Below are positions 16,200 to 24,519 of a DNA stretch of 43,755 nt, piece after piece. The stretch comes from an uncultured Clostridia bacterium (lineage in GTDB: Bacteria > Bacillota > Clostridia > Christensenellales > Borkfalkiaceae). The translations under genes and the position numbers were made by a program. The DNA lies in NCBI GenBank assembly GCA_934272745.1, contig CAKQSI010000018.1, positions 1-43,755 on the forward strand, read 5' to 3'. How positions within the stretch are numbered: the stretch's first letter is position 1; the number at the start of each line of letters is the position of its first letter. The notes below the pieces were generated by a model. The model saw nothing but the letters and a program-made list of their open reading frames with translations, was not told the DNA's origin and did no database searches.

Positions 16200-17315
16200 A
16201 TGACCGATCCGAGAGAAACCAAGTTGGCGGGCGTCCTCGTCAACTATTCCGTTCGCCTGAAAAAGGGCGAAAAAGTGCTGATCGAAGCCATCGGCGTGAG
16301 CGATTCGCTCATCATCGAAATCGTAAAAAAGGCGTACGAAGCGGGCGGGTACCCCTTCGTCAACGTCATCGACAACAAAATTCAGCGCGCGCTGCTTTCC
16401 GGGACCAGCGAGCAGCACCTTTCTTACTGGACGAAATACGACGCTTACCGCATGGACGATATGGACGCGTATATCGGCGTCCGCGGCGGGGATAATTCTT
16501 ACGAACTGTCGGACGTCCCGGCGGACAGAATGTCCCTTTACAGCCGGCTGTATCAGCACCCCGTGCATCACGAACGCCGCGTGAAAAATACCAAATGGGT
16601 GGTGCTTCGTTACCCCAACGATTCCATGGCGCAACTTTCCGGTATGTCTACCGAGGCGTTTGAAGACTTCTATTTCGACGTCTGCACGCTGGATTACCGC
16701 AAAATGGACAAGGCGATGGACGCCCTGAAAGAACTGATGGACAAGACCGACGTCGTCCGTCTGACTGGCAAAGGAACCGACCTGACCTTCTCCATCAAAG
16801 GGCTGCCCGCCATCAAATGCTCCGGACAGGCGAATATTCCCGACGGGGAAGTGTACACCGCGCCCGTGAAAGATTCGGTCAACGGCGTCATCACCTACAA
16901 CGCGCCCTCCATTCAGCAGGGCGTCAAGCACGAAAACGTGCGCCTGACCTTTGAAAAGGGCAGAATCGTGAAAGAAGAGGGCAACTATCCCGAAAAACTG
17001 CACGAAATTTTCAATACGGACGAGGGCGCGCGCTACGTCGGCGAGTTTGCGATCGGCGTCAATCCCTACGTCGTAAACCCCATGGGCGATATTCTGTTCG
17101 ACGAAAAAATTTCCGGCTCCATTCACTTTACGCCGGGCGCCTGCTACGACGACGCCTACAACGGCAACAATTCCGCCGTTCACTGGGATCTGGTGTTTAT
17201 CCAGACGCCCGAATACGGCGGCGGCGAGATCTATTTCGACGGTAAACTGATCCGGAAAGACGGCAGATTCGTCCTGCCCGAATTGTTCCCCTTAAATCCC
17301 GAAAATCTGAAATAA
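16200..17315 (+). CDS. M29-family metallo-aminopeptidase
   Basis: 371 residues. Family M29 enzymes (AmpS/PepS/aminopeptidase T) remove N-terminal residues in the cytosol using divalent metals. Recognisable segments are KKGEKVLIEA near the start, IPDGEVYTAP, YVGEFAIGVNP, ILFDEKISGSIHFTPG and AVHWDLVF, which carry the Glu, His and Asp metal ligands. The ATG at 16200 has GGAGGT (16187-16192) seven bases upstream; an in-frame ATG at 16089 does not, and lies upstream of the candidate promoter. The protein is somewhat shorter than the roughly 410 residues of classical members. No operon partner is evident. Confidence 0.85.
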   Translation: MTDPRETKLAGVLVNYSVRLKKGEKVLIEAIGVSDSLIIEIVKKAYEAGGYPFVNVIDNKIQRALLSGTSEQHLSYWTKYDAYRMDDMDAYIGVRGGDNSYELSDVPADRMSLYSRLYQHPVHHERRVKNTKWVVLRYPNDSMAQLSGMSTEAFEDFYFDVCTLDYRKMDKAMDALKELMDKTDVVRLTGKGTDLTFSIKGLPAIKCSGQANIPDGEVYTAPVKDSVNGVITYNAPSIQQGVKHENVRLTFEKGRIVKEEGNYPEKLHEIFNTDEGARYVGEFAIGVNPYVVNPMGDILFDEKISGSIHFTPGACYDDAYNGNNSAVHWDLVFIQTPEYGGGEIYFDGKLIRKDGRFVLPELFPLNPENLK

Positions 17316-17503
17316 GCGGGATTGCGGAAGTCTTGCTGCGGCGGAAGGCGTTCCCTGCGGGAAAGACGGGAATTTTCCGCCTGCGTTTTCCGCCGGTCTG
17401 CCGTAGGATTTTCCGCATAAAGCGGAACTGCCGCGGGATATTGCGGGGAAAGCGCGCTTTCGGCGGATTTTCGGCTCCCGCCCGCAAAAAGACAAAAAAA
17501 CGA
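17316..17503. other. GC-rich intergenic region, no gene seen
   Basis: No coding sequence or clear terminator was recognised. CGGCGGAA (17339-17346) can pair with TTCCGCCG (17388-17395), giving a possible weak structure after the peptidase gene. Confidence 0.4.
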
Positions 17504-17532
17504 TTGACTTGCGAAAAGAAAGCGGTTATAAT
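17504..17532 (+). promoter_or_regulatory. Strong promoter of gap
   Basis: TTGACT (17504-17509), a 17-bp spacer and a perfect TATAAT (17527-17532). The start of transcription is near 17539. Confidence 0.8.
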
Positions 17533-17538
17533 AGGTAG

Positions 17539-17667
17539 CGGTAAAGAAGGCAGGAACTCTCCGCTTTGGAAAAACGTGGAAAGATCAGAACGAGTTTCCG
17601 CGCGGTTTCCGGTTCCTATAGAGCGCCCGCCGAGGTTACCGACCAAAATTTAGGAATTCATTTATAT
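17539..17667 (+). other. Untranslated leader of gap
   Basis: A leader of about 140 bases separates the promoter from the start codon. It contains GGAAA/TTTCC and other short complementary segments, but I do not recognise a riboswitch class or a T-box. It may simply be a long leader. Confidence 0.4.
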
Positions 17668-17680
17668 GGAGGATAGAATC

Positions 17681-18754
17681 ATGGCTAAAGACACAAGAGT
17701 TGCGATTAACGGTTTCGGCAGAATCGGTCGTCTGGCTTTCCGTCAGATGTTCGGTGCGAAAGGTTACGAAGTCGTTGCGATCAACGACCTGACCAGCCCC
17801 AAAATGCTGGCTAACCTGTTAAAGTACGATACCGCGCAGGGCGGCTACTGCGGAAGAATCGGCGAAAACGCCCATACCGTTACTTCCAAAGAACCCGTTT
17901 TTGAAGAAGACGGCAAGACCGTAAAGGTTCCCGGTTCCATCACGGTTGACGGCAAGGAAATCACCATCTACGCTATGCCCAAGGCGCAGGATCTGCCCTG
18001 GGGAAAACTGGACGTCGACGTCGTTCTGGAATGCACCGGCTTCTACTGCTCGAAAGAAAAGTCCATGGCTCACATTCAGGCAGGCGCCAAGAAAGTCGTT
18101 ATTTCCGCTCCCGCGGGCAACGACCTGAAGACCATCGTTTTCAGCGTAAACGAAAAGACCCTGACCAAAGACGATCAGATCATTTCCGCCGCTTCCTGCA
18201 CCACCAACTGCCTGGCTCCGATGGCTGACACGCTGAACAAGTACGCTCCCATCGTTTCGGGTATCATGAGCACCATTCACGCTTACACCGGCGACCAGAT
18301 GATCCTCGACGGTCCCCACAGAAAGGGTGACCTGAGAAGAGCGAGAGCGGGCGCTGCCAACATCGTTCCCAACTCCACCGGCGCCGCAAAGGCGATCGGT
18401 CTGGTTATTCCCGAACTCAACGGCAAACTCATCGGTTCGGCTCAACGCGTTCCCGTTCCTACCGGTTCCACCACCATCCTGACCGCTGTCGTCAAGGGGA
18501 AAGACGTCACGAAGGAAGGCATCAACGCCGCTATGAAAGCCGCCGCTTCCGAATCCTTCGGCTACAACGAAGATCAGATCGTTTCTTCCGACGTTATCGG
18601 TATGAAGTTCGGCTCGCTGTTCGACGCGACCCAGACCATGGTTTCCAAGATCGACGACGATACCTATCAGGTTCAGGTCGTTTCCTGGTACGATAACGAA
18701 AACTCCTACACCAGCCAGATGGTTCGTACCATCAAATACTTCGCCGAAATCTAA
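17681..18754 (+). CDS. gap: Glyceraldehyde-3-phosphate dehydrogenase, type I
   Basis: 357 residues. It oxidises glyceraldehyde-3-phosphate to 1,3-bisphosphoglycerate with NAD and phosphate in glycolysis. The Rossmann start VAINGFGRIGRLAFR, ASCTTNCLAP with catalytic C173, H200 in MSTIHAYTGDQ and WYDNENSYTSQM near the end are all canonical. It is slightly longer than usual because of small insertions. The start at 17681 was chosen because GGAGGA (17668-17673) lies eight bases before it; the ATG at 17666 overlaps that site. It has its own promoter and terminator and the optimised codon use of a highly expressed gene. Confidence 0.97.
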   Translation: MAKDTRVAINGFGRIGRLAFRQMFGAKGYEVVAINDLTSPKMLANLLKYDTAQGGYCGRIGENAHTVTSKEPVFEEDGKTVKVPGSITVDGKEITIYAMPKAQDLPWGKLDVDVVLECTGFYCSKEKSMAHIQAGAKKVVISAPAGNDLKTIVFSVNEKTLTKDDQIISAASCTTNCLAPMADTLNKYAPIVSGIMSTIHAYTGDQMILDGPHRKGDLRRARAGAANIVPNSTGAAKAIGLVIPELNGKLIGSAQRVPVPTGSTTILTAVVKGKDVTKEGINAAMKAAASESFGYNEDQIVSSDVIGMKFGSLFDATQTMVSKIDDDTYQVQVVSWYDNENSYTSQMVRTIKYFAEI

Positions 18755-18863
18755 CTTTCGCGAAGTCGGCTTTCCCTGCTTGGGGGAAGGAGTCGCCCTG
18801 CCGGGTTTTCCGGCGGCGGGAAAAATCAAGCCGGACTTTCCGGCGGAAAATCAAAAACTTCGG

Positions 18864-18895
18864 CGCGCCTCGCTTTTCGCGGGGCGCGTGTTTTT
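18864..18895 (+). terminator. Intrinsic terminator of gap
   Basis: A 10-bp GC stem (18864-18873 with 18879-18888, one G-T pair, loop TTTTC) is followed by TGTTTTTG. It is the clearest rho-independent terminator in this region. Confidence 0.85.
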
Positions 18896-18896
18896 G

Positions 18897-19237
18897 TATA
18901 AAGAAAACCACCGGATAGTCTTGTGGTGCAATGGTTTTTTGTGGCATGGGTACGCCGGCGTTGTCAAAATTCCGCGGGCGGGGTTTGTTGTTAAGAAAAA
19001 AAGTTACAAAAAATCGTCATTGATGATTTTGCCGGACGGTTTTTTGTAATAAGAAAGGGGAGGGGCGCCAGCATTTTGCAGGCGCCCCACCTCCATGTGG
19101 TTTTGCCAAATGTTCTTAAAACGCCATACGTCCTGCGGTTTTCGGTACGAAAGCCGTCATATTTTTGCAGACAGAAAGGAACGCCGCAAGCAGATCGGTC
19201 GGTTTTTTAACCGGCAAAAGCCGGCAAGGGCGGCGCC
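18897..19237. other. Intergenic region between gap and yqfC; hairpin, no gene seen
   Basis: No coding sequence is convincing. GGGGCGCC (19062-19069) pairs with GGCGCCCC (19081-19088) across a short spacer. Downstream, at 19281-19353, a degenerate repeat occurs three times: GCGCTTCAGGTTCAAA at 19281 and 19304, and a diverged copy at 19338. Confidence 0.45.
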
Positions 19238-19266
19238 GTATATCTTTCCCTGCGCCGTCATATAAT
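19238..19266 (+). promoter_or_regulatory. Candidate sigma-E-like (mother-cell) promoter for yqfC-yqfD
   Basis: CATATAAT (19259-19266) matches the CATACAAT -10 of mother-cell sigma-E/K promoters at 7 of 8 positions, with GTATAT 15 bp upstream. No sigma-A -35 is present at 17 bp. Bacillus yqfC-yqfD belong to the sigma-E regulon, which makes this plausible but not proven. Confidence 0.4.
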
Positions 19267-19422
19267 ATCCAGACAGGCAGGCGCTTCAGGTTCAAAAAGA
19301 CGAGCGCTTCAGGTTCAAAGCAAAGTCCAAAAGGCGGGCGCTTTGGATTCAGAGCGGCGGGTGTTTTATAACCAAACAGGCGGGCGCTATGTCCAAAGCG
19401 AAAGGCGCTTTCGGGAGGGAGT

Positions 19423-19665
19423 ATGGGGCTGTTTTCGGAAATGAAAAAAATCGCGCGGGCGGCGGGAGGGGAGCGGATCACGCTGTTTGCCCGCAGGTGT
19501 TATATCGAGGGAGCAACCGACGTTCCGCTGCTTTCCGAAAGCAGGGTGGAAGTCCGCACCAGACGCGGAACCATACGGCTGTCGGGAACGGGACTGTTTC
19601 TCGTCGGGTTTTATGCGGGGGACGCCGTGGTGTCGGGGACGATCCGGGCGGTGGAACGCCTGTGA
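19423..19665 (+). CDS. yqfC: Sporulation protein YqfC (YabP/YqfC family)
   Basis: 80 residues. Short YabP/YqfC proteins are expressed in the mother cell during sporulation; their biochemical role is unclear. The family pattern is visible: an early basic helix, RITLFARRCYIEGATDVPLLSESRVEV in the middle and GTIRLSGTGLFLVGFYAGDAVVSGTI at the end. ATG 19423 follows GGAGGG (19414-19419). Its stop overlaps the GTG start of yqfD, so the two are probably translationally coupled. The gene order with yqfD and phoH is that of Bacillus. Confidence 0.9.
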   Translation: MGLFSEMKKIARAAGGERITLFARRCYIEGATDVPLLSESRVEVRTRRGTIRLSGTGLFLVGFYAGDAVVSGTIRAVERL

Positions 19666-20981
19666 AGAATCGTCGTATTTCCCCCGTCACGGGGGACCTT
19701 TCGATAACCGAAACCAAAAATCTGCCGCAGGTTGCGAAAAATCTTGCGGGTGCCGCGCAGCAAACCACGATAAAGAAACAAGCCGGCAGGAGAAAGCACG
19801 CCGCTCATAAAAAGCAAACTGCCGCGCAAAAAATTGCTCTCAAAAAGCAAACCGCCGCGCAAAAACGGCAGAAAAAAGAACTCCTCCGCCGGCAGAAAAC
19901 GGCGCTTCGCCAAAAGATAAAAGAGCAGCGCAAAAAAGCGCAGGAACAGCGCCGAAAGATAAAAGAACAGCGCCGAAAGATAAAAGAGGAACGGAGAAAA
20001 AGAGAGGAAGAAAAGCGCCGCGGCTTTTTCTTTCGCCCGCTGCCGCGCCCGTTTCGGGGCAAAAGACTGATTTGCCGCATTACGGCGCAGTGGGAGAAGG
20101 ACGAAATTCTGCTTTCCCGCCTTTCCGCACAAAAAATCGCCCTGCTTTCCATGAAAAAAGCGGGCGAAAACACGGTAATCGAAGTTTGCGCCGAAGATCG
20201 CGTCAAGGTGATTGCAATTTTGCGCGGTTTGTGTTATACTATCTTAAAGACAAATACAAGGGGGATTCTTGCCCCGCTTTACCTTGCGGCGAAAAGACCG
20301 GGTATTCTGCTCGGAATTGCGCTGTTTCTCGCCTTTTCGTACGCGGCAAAACCGCTGGTGCTTTCGGTGGAATACGAGGGCGGCGCGGTGTATTTGCAGG
20401 AAGAAGTTGCCGCGGTTCTTCGCGAAAATGGGGTGGAGCCCTGTCGTTTCGCGAAAAAAAGCACATTAAAGCGCGCGGAAAAACGGGCGCTGGCGTCTTT
20501 TCGCGTATTAAACCGGGTTTCGGTGGAAAAGCGCGGCTTTGTCGTGACCGTCACGCTGGAAGCCGATCCTCTGCCCGTCGAAACCGAAAAACCGCAAAAA
20601 ATTTTGTCCGACCGGGCGGGAACGGTGCGCCGCATTACCGTGCTGCGCGGGAAAGCCGAAGTTTCCGCCGGGGACGAGGTGCAACCCGGCACGGTGCTGA
20701 TTTCCGGCGTTCTTTCGGGGAAAGAAGAGGAAAAAGAGAGTTTCGCCGCGGGCGAAGTCGTCCTTTCCTGCAAATATCGAGAGGAGTTTCTTGGCGGCGA
20801 TCTTACGGGAAGCCCCGGCGTGCCGAACGCGGACTATCTCGCCCTTTTAAGACTGAACGCCGTGCGCTTTTCCGGCGCGAAAGAGGTGGAAACCGACCTT
20901 TCGAGGATAGAGGAAAGGGACGGAAAATACGCCTACGTTATCGAATTTACGTACGTTTTCACCGTACGGGGAGGATATTGA
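19662..20981 (+). CDS. yqfD: Sporulation protein YqfD with an unusual basic N-terminal extension
   Basis: 439 residues. The region from about 130 on matches YqfD: a cytoplasmic segment (RLICRITAQWEKDEILLSRLSAQKI), a membrane helix at about 213-235, then an outside domain with VLREN and FRVLNRVSVEKRGFVVTVTLEA and a terminal FTYVFTVRGGY. YqfD is a mother-cell sporulation membrane protein of unclear mechanism. Residues about 25-122 are a Lys/Arg/Gln/Glu-rich, repetitive coiled-coil-like block (KKQTAAQK and RRKIKEQ units) not usual in the family. The start is GTG at 19662, sharing GTGA with the yqfC stop. No other in-frame start before the basic block is better placed. Confidence 0.85.
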   Translation: MKNRRISPVTGDLSITETKNLPQVAKNLAGAAQQTTIKKQAGRRKHAAHKKQTAAQKIALKKQTAAQKRQKKELLRRQKTALRQKIKEQRKKAQEQRRKIKEQRRKIKEERRKREEEKRRGFFFRPLPRPFRGKRLICRITAQWEKDEILLSRLSAQKIALLSMKKAGENTVIEVCAEDRVKVIAILRGLCYTILKTNTRGILAPLYLAAKRPGILLGIALFLAFSYAAKPLVLSVEYEGGAVYLQEEVAAVLRENGVEPCRFAKKSTLKRAEKRALASFRVLNRVSVEKRGFVVTVTLEADPLPVETEKPQKILSDRAGTVRRITVLRGKAEVSAGDEVQPGTVLISGVLSGKEEEKESFAAGEVVLSCKYREEFLGGDLTGSPGVPNADYLALLRLNAVRFSGAKEVETDLSRIEERDGKYAYVIEFTYVFTVRGGY

Positions 20982-22109
20982 TTGGAGCAAAAGAGCAAGC
21001 GTTCCGTGAAAACGGAAAGCAATGAAATACTGATGAAACTTTTGGGTTCGTTTGACGAAAATCTGGAAACGATCGCAAAAGAATTCGGCGTTTCGTACGA
21101 CGTGGGAGAAAAAGAAGTGATCTTTTTCGGCGCGGAAGCCGCGGTGACCGCCGCGGCGGAAGTGACGGAAGCGTTGATCACCCTGATTGAAAGCGGCGAA
21201 CGCGCGGACAAGTCCCGCGTTTTATATCTTGCCGGGCTGAAGCAGGAAGGTTCCGCGGCAAATACCGCCGTGGACGCGGCAAAAAGCGTCGTCGCCGTCA
21301 CCGCGCGCGGCAAGCAGATCCACTGCAAAACGGTGGGACAGAGAAAATACGTGGACGCTATCCGCAAAAATTCCGTAACCTTCGGCATCGGTCCCGCGGG
21401 GACGGGCAAGACCTATCTTGCGGTGGCGCTCGCCGTGGCGGCGTTCAAAAACAAAGAGGTGGACCGCATCGTGCTGACCCGCCCCGCAGTAGAAGCGGGC
21501 GAAAAACTCGGCTTTCTGCCGGGCGATCTGCAGACCAAAGTCGATCCCTACCTCCGCCCGCTGTACGACGCGCTTTCCGAGATGTTCGGGCAGGAAACCT
21601 ACCAGAAGTTGATGGAACGCGGCAGTATCGAGGTCGCGCCGCTCGCCTATATGCGGGGCAGAACGCTCAACAACGCGTTCATTATTTTAGACGAAGCGCA
21701 AAATACCACGCGCGAGCAGATGAAAATGTTTCTGACCCGCATGGGGGAAGGCAGCCGCGTAGTCGTCAACGGCGACCTGACGCAGATCGACCTGCCCCGG
21801 GGCGTCGAAAGCGGACTGAAGCACGCCGCGGCGGTGCTGGAAAACGTGGAGGGCGTGGCGATTATTCCGCTTTCCGCGAAAGACGTCGTCCGGCACGAAC
21901 TGGTCATGCGCATTATCCGCGCGTACGAAAAGGCGGACGAAGAGGGAAAAGCACATTCCTCTGTGCGGGAATCGGTTGTGCGGGAAAAGGTCGGCGATTC
22001 CAAAGGAAATACGGATGGTTTTGAAAAAGATTCCGTCGGGTTTGCGAAAGAAAAAGATCCGGGCGGCATTGCAAAGGGAAAGGGTCCGGACGGGCGCGTT
22101 TTAAGTTAA
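20982..22109 (+). CDS. phoH: PhoH-family ATPase with a low-complexity C-terminal tail
   Basis: 375 residues. PhoH/YbeZ proteins are cytosolic P-loop ATPases linked to RNA metabolism and often found beside ybeY, as here. Walker A GPAGTGKT is at 137-144 and DEAQ at 237-240. VLTRPAVEAGEKLGFLPGD and GDLTQIDLP are family signatures. The last 55 residues are a charged Gly/Lys/Asp/Glu-rich tail with loosely repeated units and are probably disordered. The start is TTG at 20982, immediately after the yqfD stop, with GGGGAGG (20968-20974) at good distance. It is in the same transcription unit as yqfC-yqfD. Confidence 0.92.
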   Translation: MEQKSKRSVKTESNEILMKLLGSFDENLETIAKEFGVSYDVGEKEVIFFGAEAAVTAAAEVTEALITLIESGERADKSRVLYLAGLKQEGSAANTAVDAAKSVVAVTARGKQIHCKTVGQRKYVDAIRKNSVTFGIGPAGTGKTYLAVALAVAAFKNKEVDRIVLTRPAVEAGEKLGFLPGDLQTKVDPYLRPLYDALSEMFGQETYQKLMERGSIEVAPLAYMRGRTLNNAFIILDEAQNTTREQMKMFLTRMGEGSRVVVNGDLTQIDLPRGVESGLKHAAAVLENVEGVAIIPLSAKDVVRHELVMRIIRAYEKADEEGKAHSSVRESVVREKVGDSKGNTDGFEKDSVGFAKEKDPGGIAKGKGPDGRVLS

Positions 22110-22394
22110 AGCGTTTTGAGTATCTGCCCTTGTCGGACGGGGTTGCCTTTGGCTGGCGGATATTTCATCGTACAGGCTTGCCCTCGTCGGGCGGGTTTGC
22201 CGCTAGTCTTGATTTGCCCGCGGGGCGCTATAAGTTAAGAAGTCCGGAGCGCTTGCCCGCGGCAAGGCAAAATTCTCCGGTTTCAAGAAGAAAAAGTTTC
22301 TCGTTTTCCGCTCTGTGAAAAACAAAAACGTTCCCGATTTTGCGGGACGTACCACCAAAAATCGGTACGCCTTTCACAAAAAACAAGGAGTAAA
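22110..22394. other. Intergenic region between phoH and the pgpH-like gene
   Basis: No convincing gene is present. CGTTCCCG/CGGGACG (22329-22349) and CGTACC/GGTACG (22348-22369) can form adjacent, mutually exclusive hairpins just before the ribosome site. The region is too short to encode the HDED domain missing from the next gene. Confidence 0.4.
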
Positions 22395-23861
22395 ATGTTA
22401 TACGATTTACCCAAAAGACAAAAAATGAAAGCCAGGGAGATCGCACTTTCCGTGCTGCTGTTCGTTCTGTATTTTCTGATCGTCAGCCTGGTGTGCAACC
22501 TTTCGGCGATGATTGACGGAGAGTTTTTAAGTCTCCTCAAACATTCGCCCGAACGGTTTTTGTATCTCGAGATCTCGCTCGGCTTTCTCGTCATCATCGC
22601 CTACTATTATTTCTTTTTTGAAAACGTAGGCGTTCTCATTAAGACCGGGCGGACGGTGATGGTGCTTTCCATCGTACTGCTGAATTTTGCGGGGGATTAC
22701 CTCCTTGCAAAATACGTCAGCGTTTACGCGCGCCCCATGGCGCTTGCGGCGTTGCTTGCGCTGGCGCTCGTCGGCAGAAAGGAAGCGATTTTCCTCAACG
22801 TCTTTTCCTGCCTGACTACCTTTTTGTGCGATTCCTACCGCATGAGCGGCGGATACGACGCCGACCTTTACATCTTCGTTATCGTCGCGTTCGTGACGGG
22901 CATGCTGGCGATCTATCTCGCTTCGGGCATGCGCAGCCGCGCGAAGACCATTCTGCTCGGCTTTATTCTGGCGCTGCCTTCCGCCATCGCGTGCTATCTG
23001 CTTTCGGGATTTACGGTGGAAGCGCTGAAAAAATCCGCCATCTACGGGCTGACCGCAGGGCTGGGAAGCGCCGTGCTGTACGTGGCGTTTCTGCCGTTTT
23101 TTGAAGCGGTGTTCAACGTCGTCACCAACTACCGCCTGTACGAAATTACCGATCACAACGCGCCCCTGATGCGCCGGCTGATCAAGGAAGCGCCGGGGAC
23201 GTTCAACCATAGCCTTGTCGTCGCGACCCTTGCGGAAGCCTGCGCCACGGCGATCGGCGTCAATCCCGAACTTGCCCGTGCCTGCGCCTACTACCACGAC
23301 GTGGGAAAACTGGAACACCCGGAGTACTTCAAAGAAAACCAGCACGGCGTCAACCCGCACGACAGTCTGGACCCCGAACTTTCCACCAACATCATTCGTC
23401 AGCACGCCAGATACGGCAAGGAACTCATCGAAAAGGAACGCCTGCCGCAGATTCTGGCGGACGTTGCGCAGCAGCACCACGGCACGCTGCCCATCCGCTA
23501 TTTTTACAGCAGAGCCGCGCGATTGACCGACGGGCATCTGGATATCAAAAAATTCTGCTACTACGGTCCCAAGCCGCAGACAAAAGTCGCTGCGATCATC
23601 ATGATCTGCGACGCTTCCGAAGCGGTGTCGCGGACGCTTTCCGACCGGTCGCGCAGCGCGGTCGATCACGCCGTGAAAAAGATTATCGAAGAGCGGCTGG
23701 ATTTCGATCAGTTTAACGACTGCCCCATCACCATGCAGGAATTATACACCCTCCGCACCACGCTGGTGGATAACATTTCCATGGTCTATCACGAACGCAT
23801 CGCGTATCCCAAATTTAAATTCGTAAAAGAAGACGACACCCTGCCGGAAGAGAAGAAGTAA
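22395..23861 (+). CDS. PgpH-like membrane HD phosphohydrolase lacking the extracellular HDED domain
   Basis: 488 residues. PgpH (YqfF) degrades the second messenger c-di-AMP with a cytoplasmic HD domain behind seven membrane helices. Here helices span about 14-255, followed by HNAPLMRRLIKEAPGTFNHSL (H272), YYHDVGKLEHPEYF (H301-D302) and QQHHGTLPIRYFY, all matching the PgpH HD domain. Known members are 700 residues or more because a large extracellular 7TMR-HDED domain lies after the first helix. Here the second helix follows within about 25 residues, so that domain is absent. The place between phoH and ybeY is that of yqfF. GGAG at 22387-22390 supports ATG 22395. Confidence 0.88.
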   Translation: MLYDLPKRQKMKAREIALSVLLFVLYFLIVSLVCNLSAMIDGEFLSLLKHSPERFLYLEISLGFLVIIAYYYFFFENVGVLIKTGRTVMVLSIVLLNFAGDYLLAKYVSVYARPMALAALLALALVGRKEAIFLNVFSCLTTFLCDSYRMSGGYDADLYIFVIVAFVTGMLAIYLASGMRSRAKTILLGFILALPSAIACYLLSGFTVEALKKSAIYGLTAGLGSAVLYVAFLPFFEAVFNVVTNYRLYEITDHNAPLMRRLIKEAPGTFNHSLVVATLAEACATAIGVNPELARACAYYHDVGKLEHPEYFKENQHGVNPHDSLDPELSTNIIRQHARYGKELIEKERLPQILADVAQQHHGTLPIRYFYSRAARLTDGHLDIKKFCYYGPKPQTKVAAIIMICDASEAVSRTLSDRSRSAVDHAVKKIIEERLDFDQFNDCPITMQELYTLRTTLVDNISMVYHERIAYPKFKFVKEDDTLPEEKK

Positions 23862-24054
23862 AGCTTTGGCGGGGAAACAGGACTGCCGGCAAGGCGGGCG
23901 GTTACGCCGCCTGTTTTCGGAGGAGCCGCAAAAGCAAAGGTGTTCCGAGCGTAAAGCGGGCGGATTTGTTAAGTTGTAAAAGGAAATAAGAGGAAATTCA
24001 AAATTTACAAGCCGCTTTTCTGGCCGGCGGCAATTCCCAAAAAGGAAAAAATAC

Positions 24055-24519
24055 ATGATTTCTATTACGGGCAAAGCGCCCAGACAGGATTTTACCCCCC
24101 TGCTTTCCGCCGCGGCGGAAGAACTGGGGATCACCGAAGAATATTCTCTCGAACTGATTTTCGTGGGGAGAAAGCGCATCAAAGACACCAATCGCGAATT
24201 CCGCGGGGTGGACAAGGTGACCGATATTTTAAGTTTTCCCGCAATGGATCTTACCGCGGGAAAGCTTCCGCACGCCGCCGATCACCCGTTTGAACGGGAC
24301 GAGGAGGGGCGGCTGTTTCTGGGGTCGCTGATGATGTGCGATTCCCGCGTGAAGGAGCAGGCGAAAGAGTACGGGCATAGCGAGGAGCGGGAACGGAGTT
24401 ACCTGCTTTGTCACGGCGTTCTGCACCTTTTGGGGTACGATCATATGGAAGAAGCAGACAAAGCGCTCATGCGCGAAAAGGAAGAAGCCGTTATGGCAAG
24501 GATGAATTTAACGAGATGA
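24055..24519 (+). CDS. ybeY: rRNA maturation endoribonuclease YbeY
   Basis: 154 residues, the usual size. YbeY is a zinc-dependent single-strand endoribonuclease needed for 16S rRNA 3'-end maturation and ribosome quality control. The signature HGVLHLLGYDH gives zinc ligands H120, H124 and H130; FRGVDKVTDILSFP is the second hallmark. The start has AAGGAAAA upstream. Its stop overlaps the era start by four bases (ATGA), so the pair is coupled. The 190 bases before it hold nothing recognisable. Confidence 0.95.
   Translation: MISITGKAPRQDFTPLLSAAAEELGITEEYSLELIFVGRKRIKDTNREFRGVDKVTDILSFPAMDLTAGKLPHAADHPFERDEEGRLFLGSLMMCDSRVKEQAKEYGHSEERERSYLLCHGVLHLLGYDHMEEADKALMREKEEAVMARMNLTR

Noticed and set aside
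18897..19061. tRNA-like segment or small gene after gap
   Set aside because: No cloverleaf arms or CCA end could be formed and no good frame was seen.
22130..22318. Possible 62-residue protein between phoH and the pgpH-like gene
   Set aside because: No ribosome site, low-complexity composition and no family resemblance.
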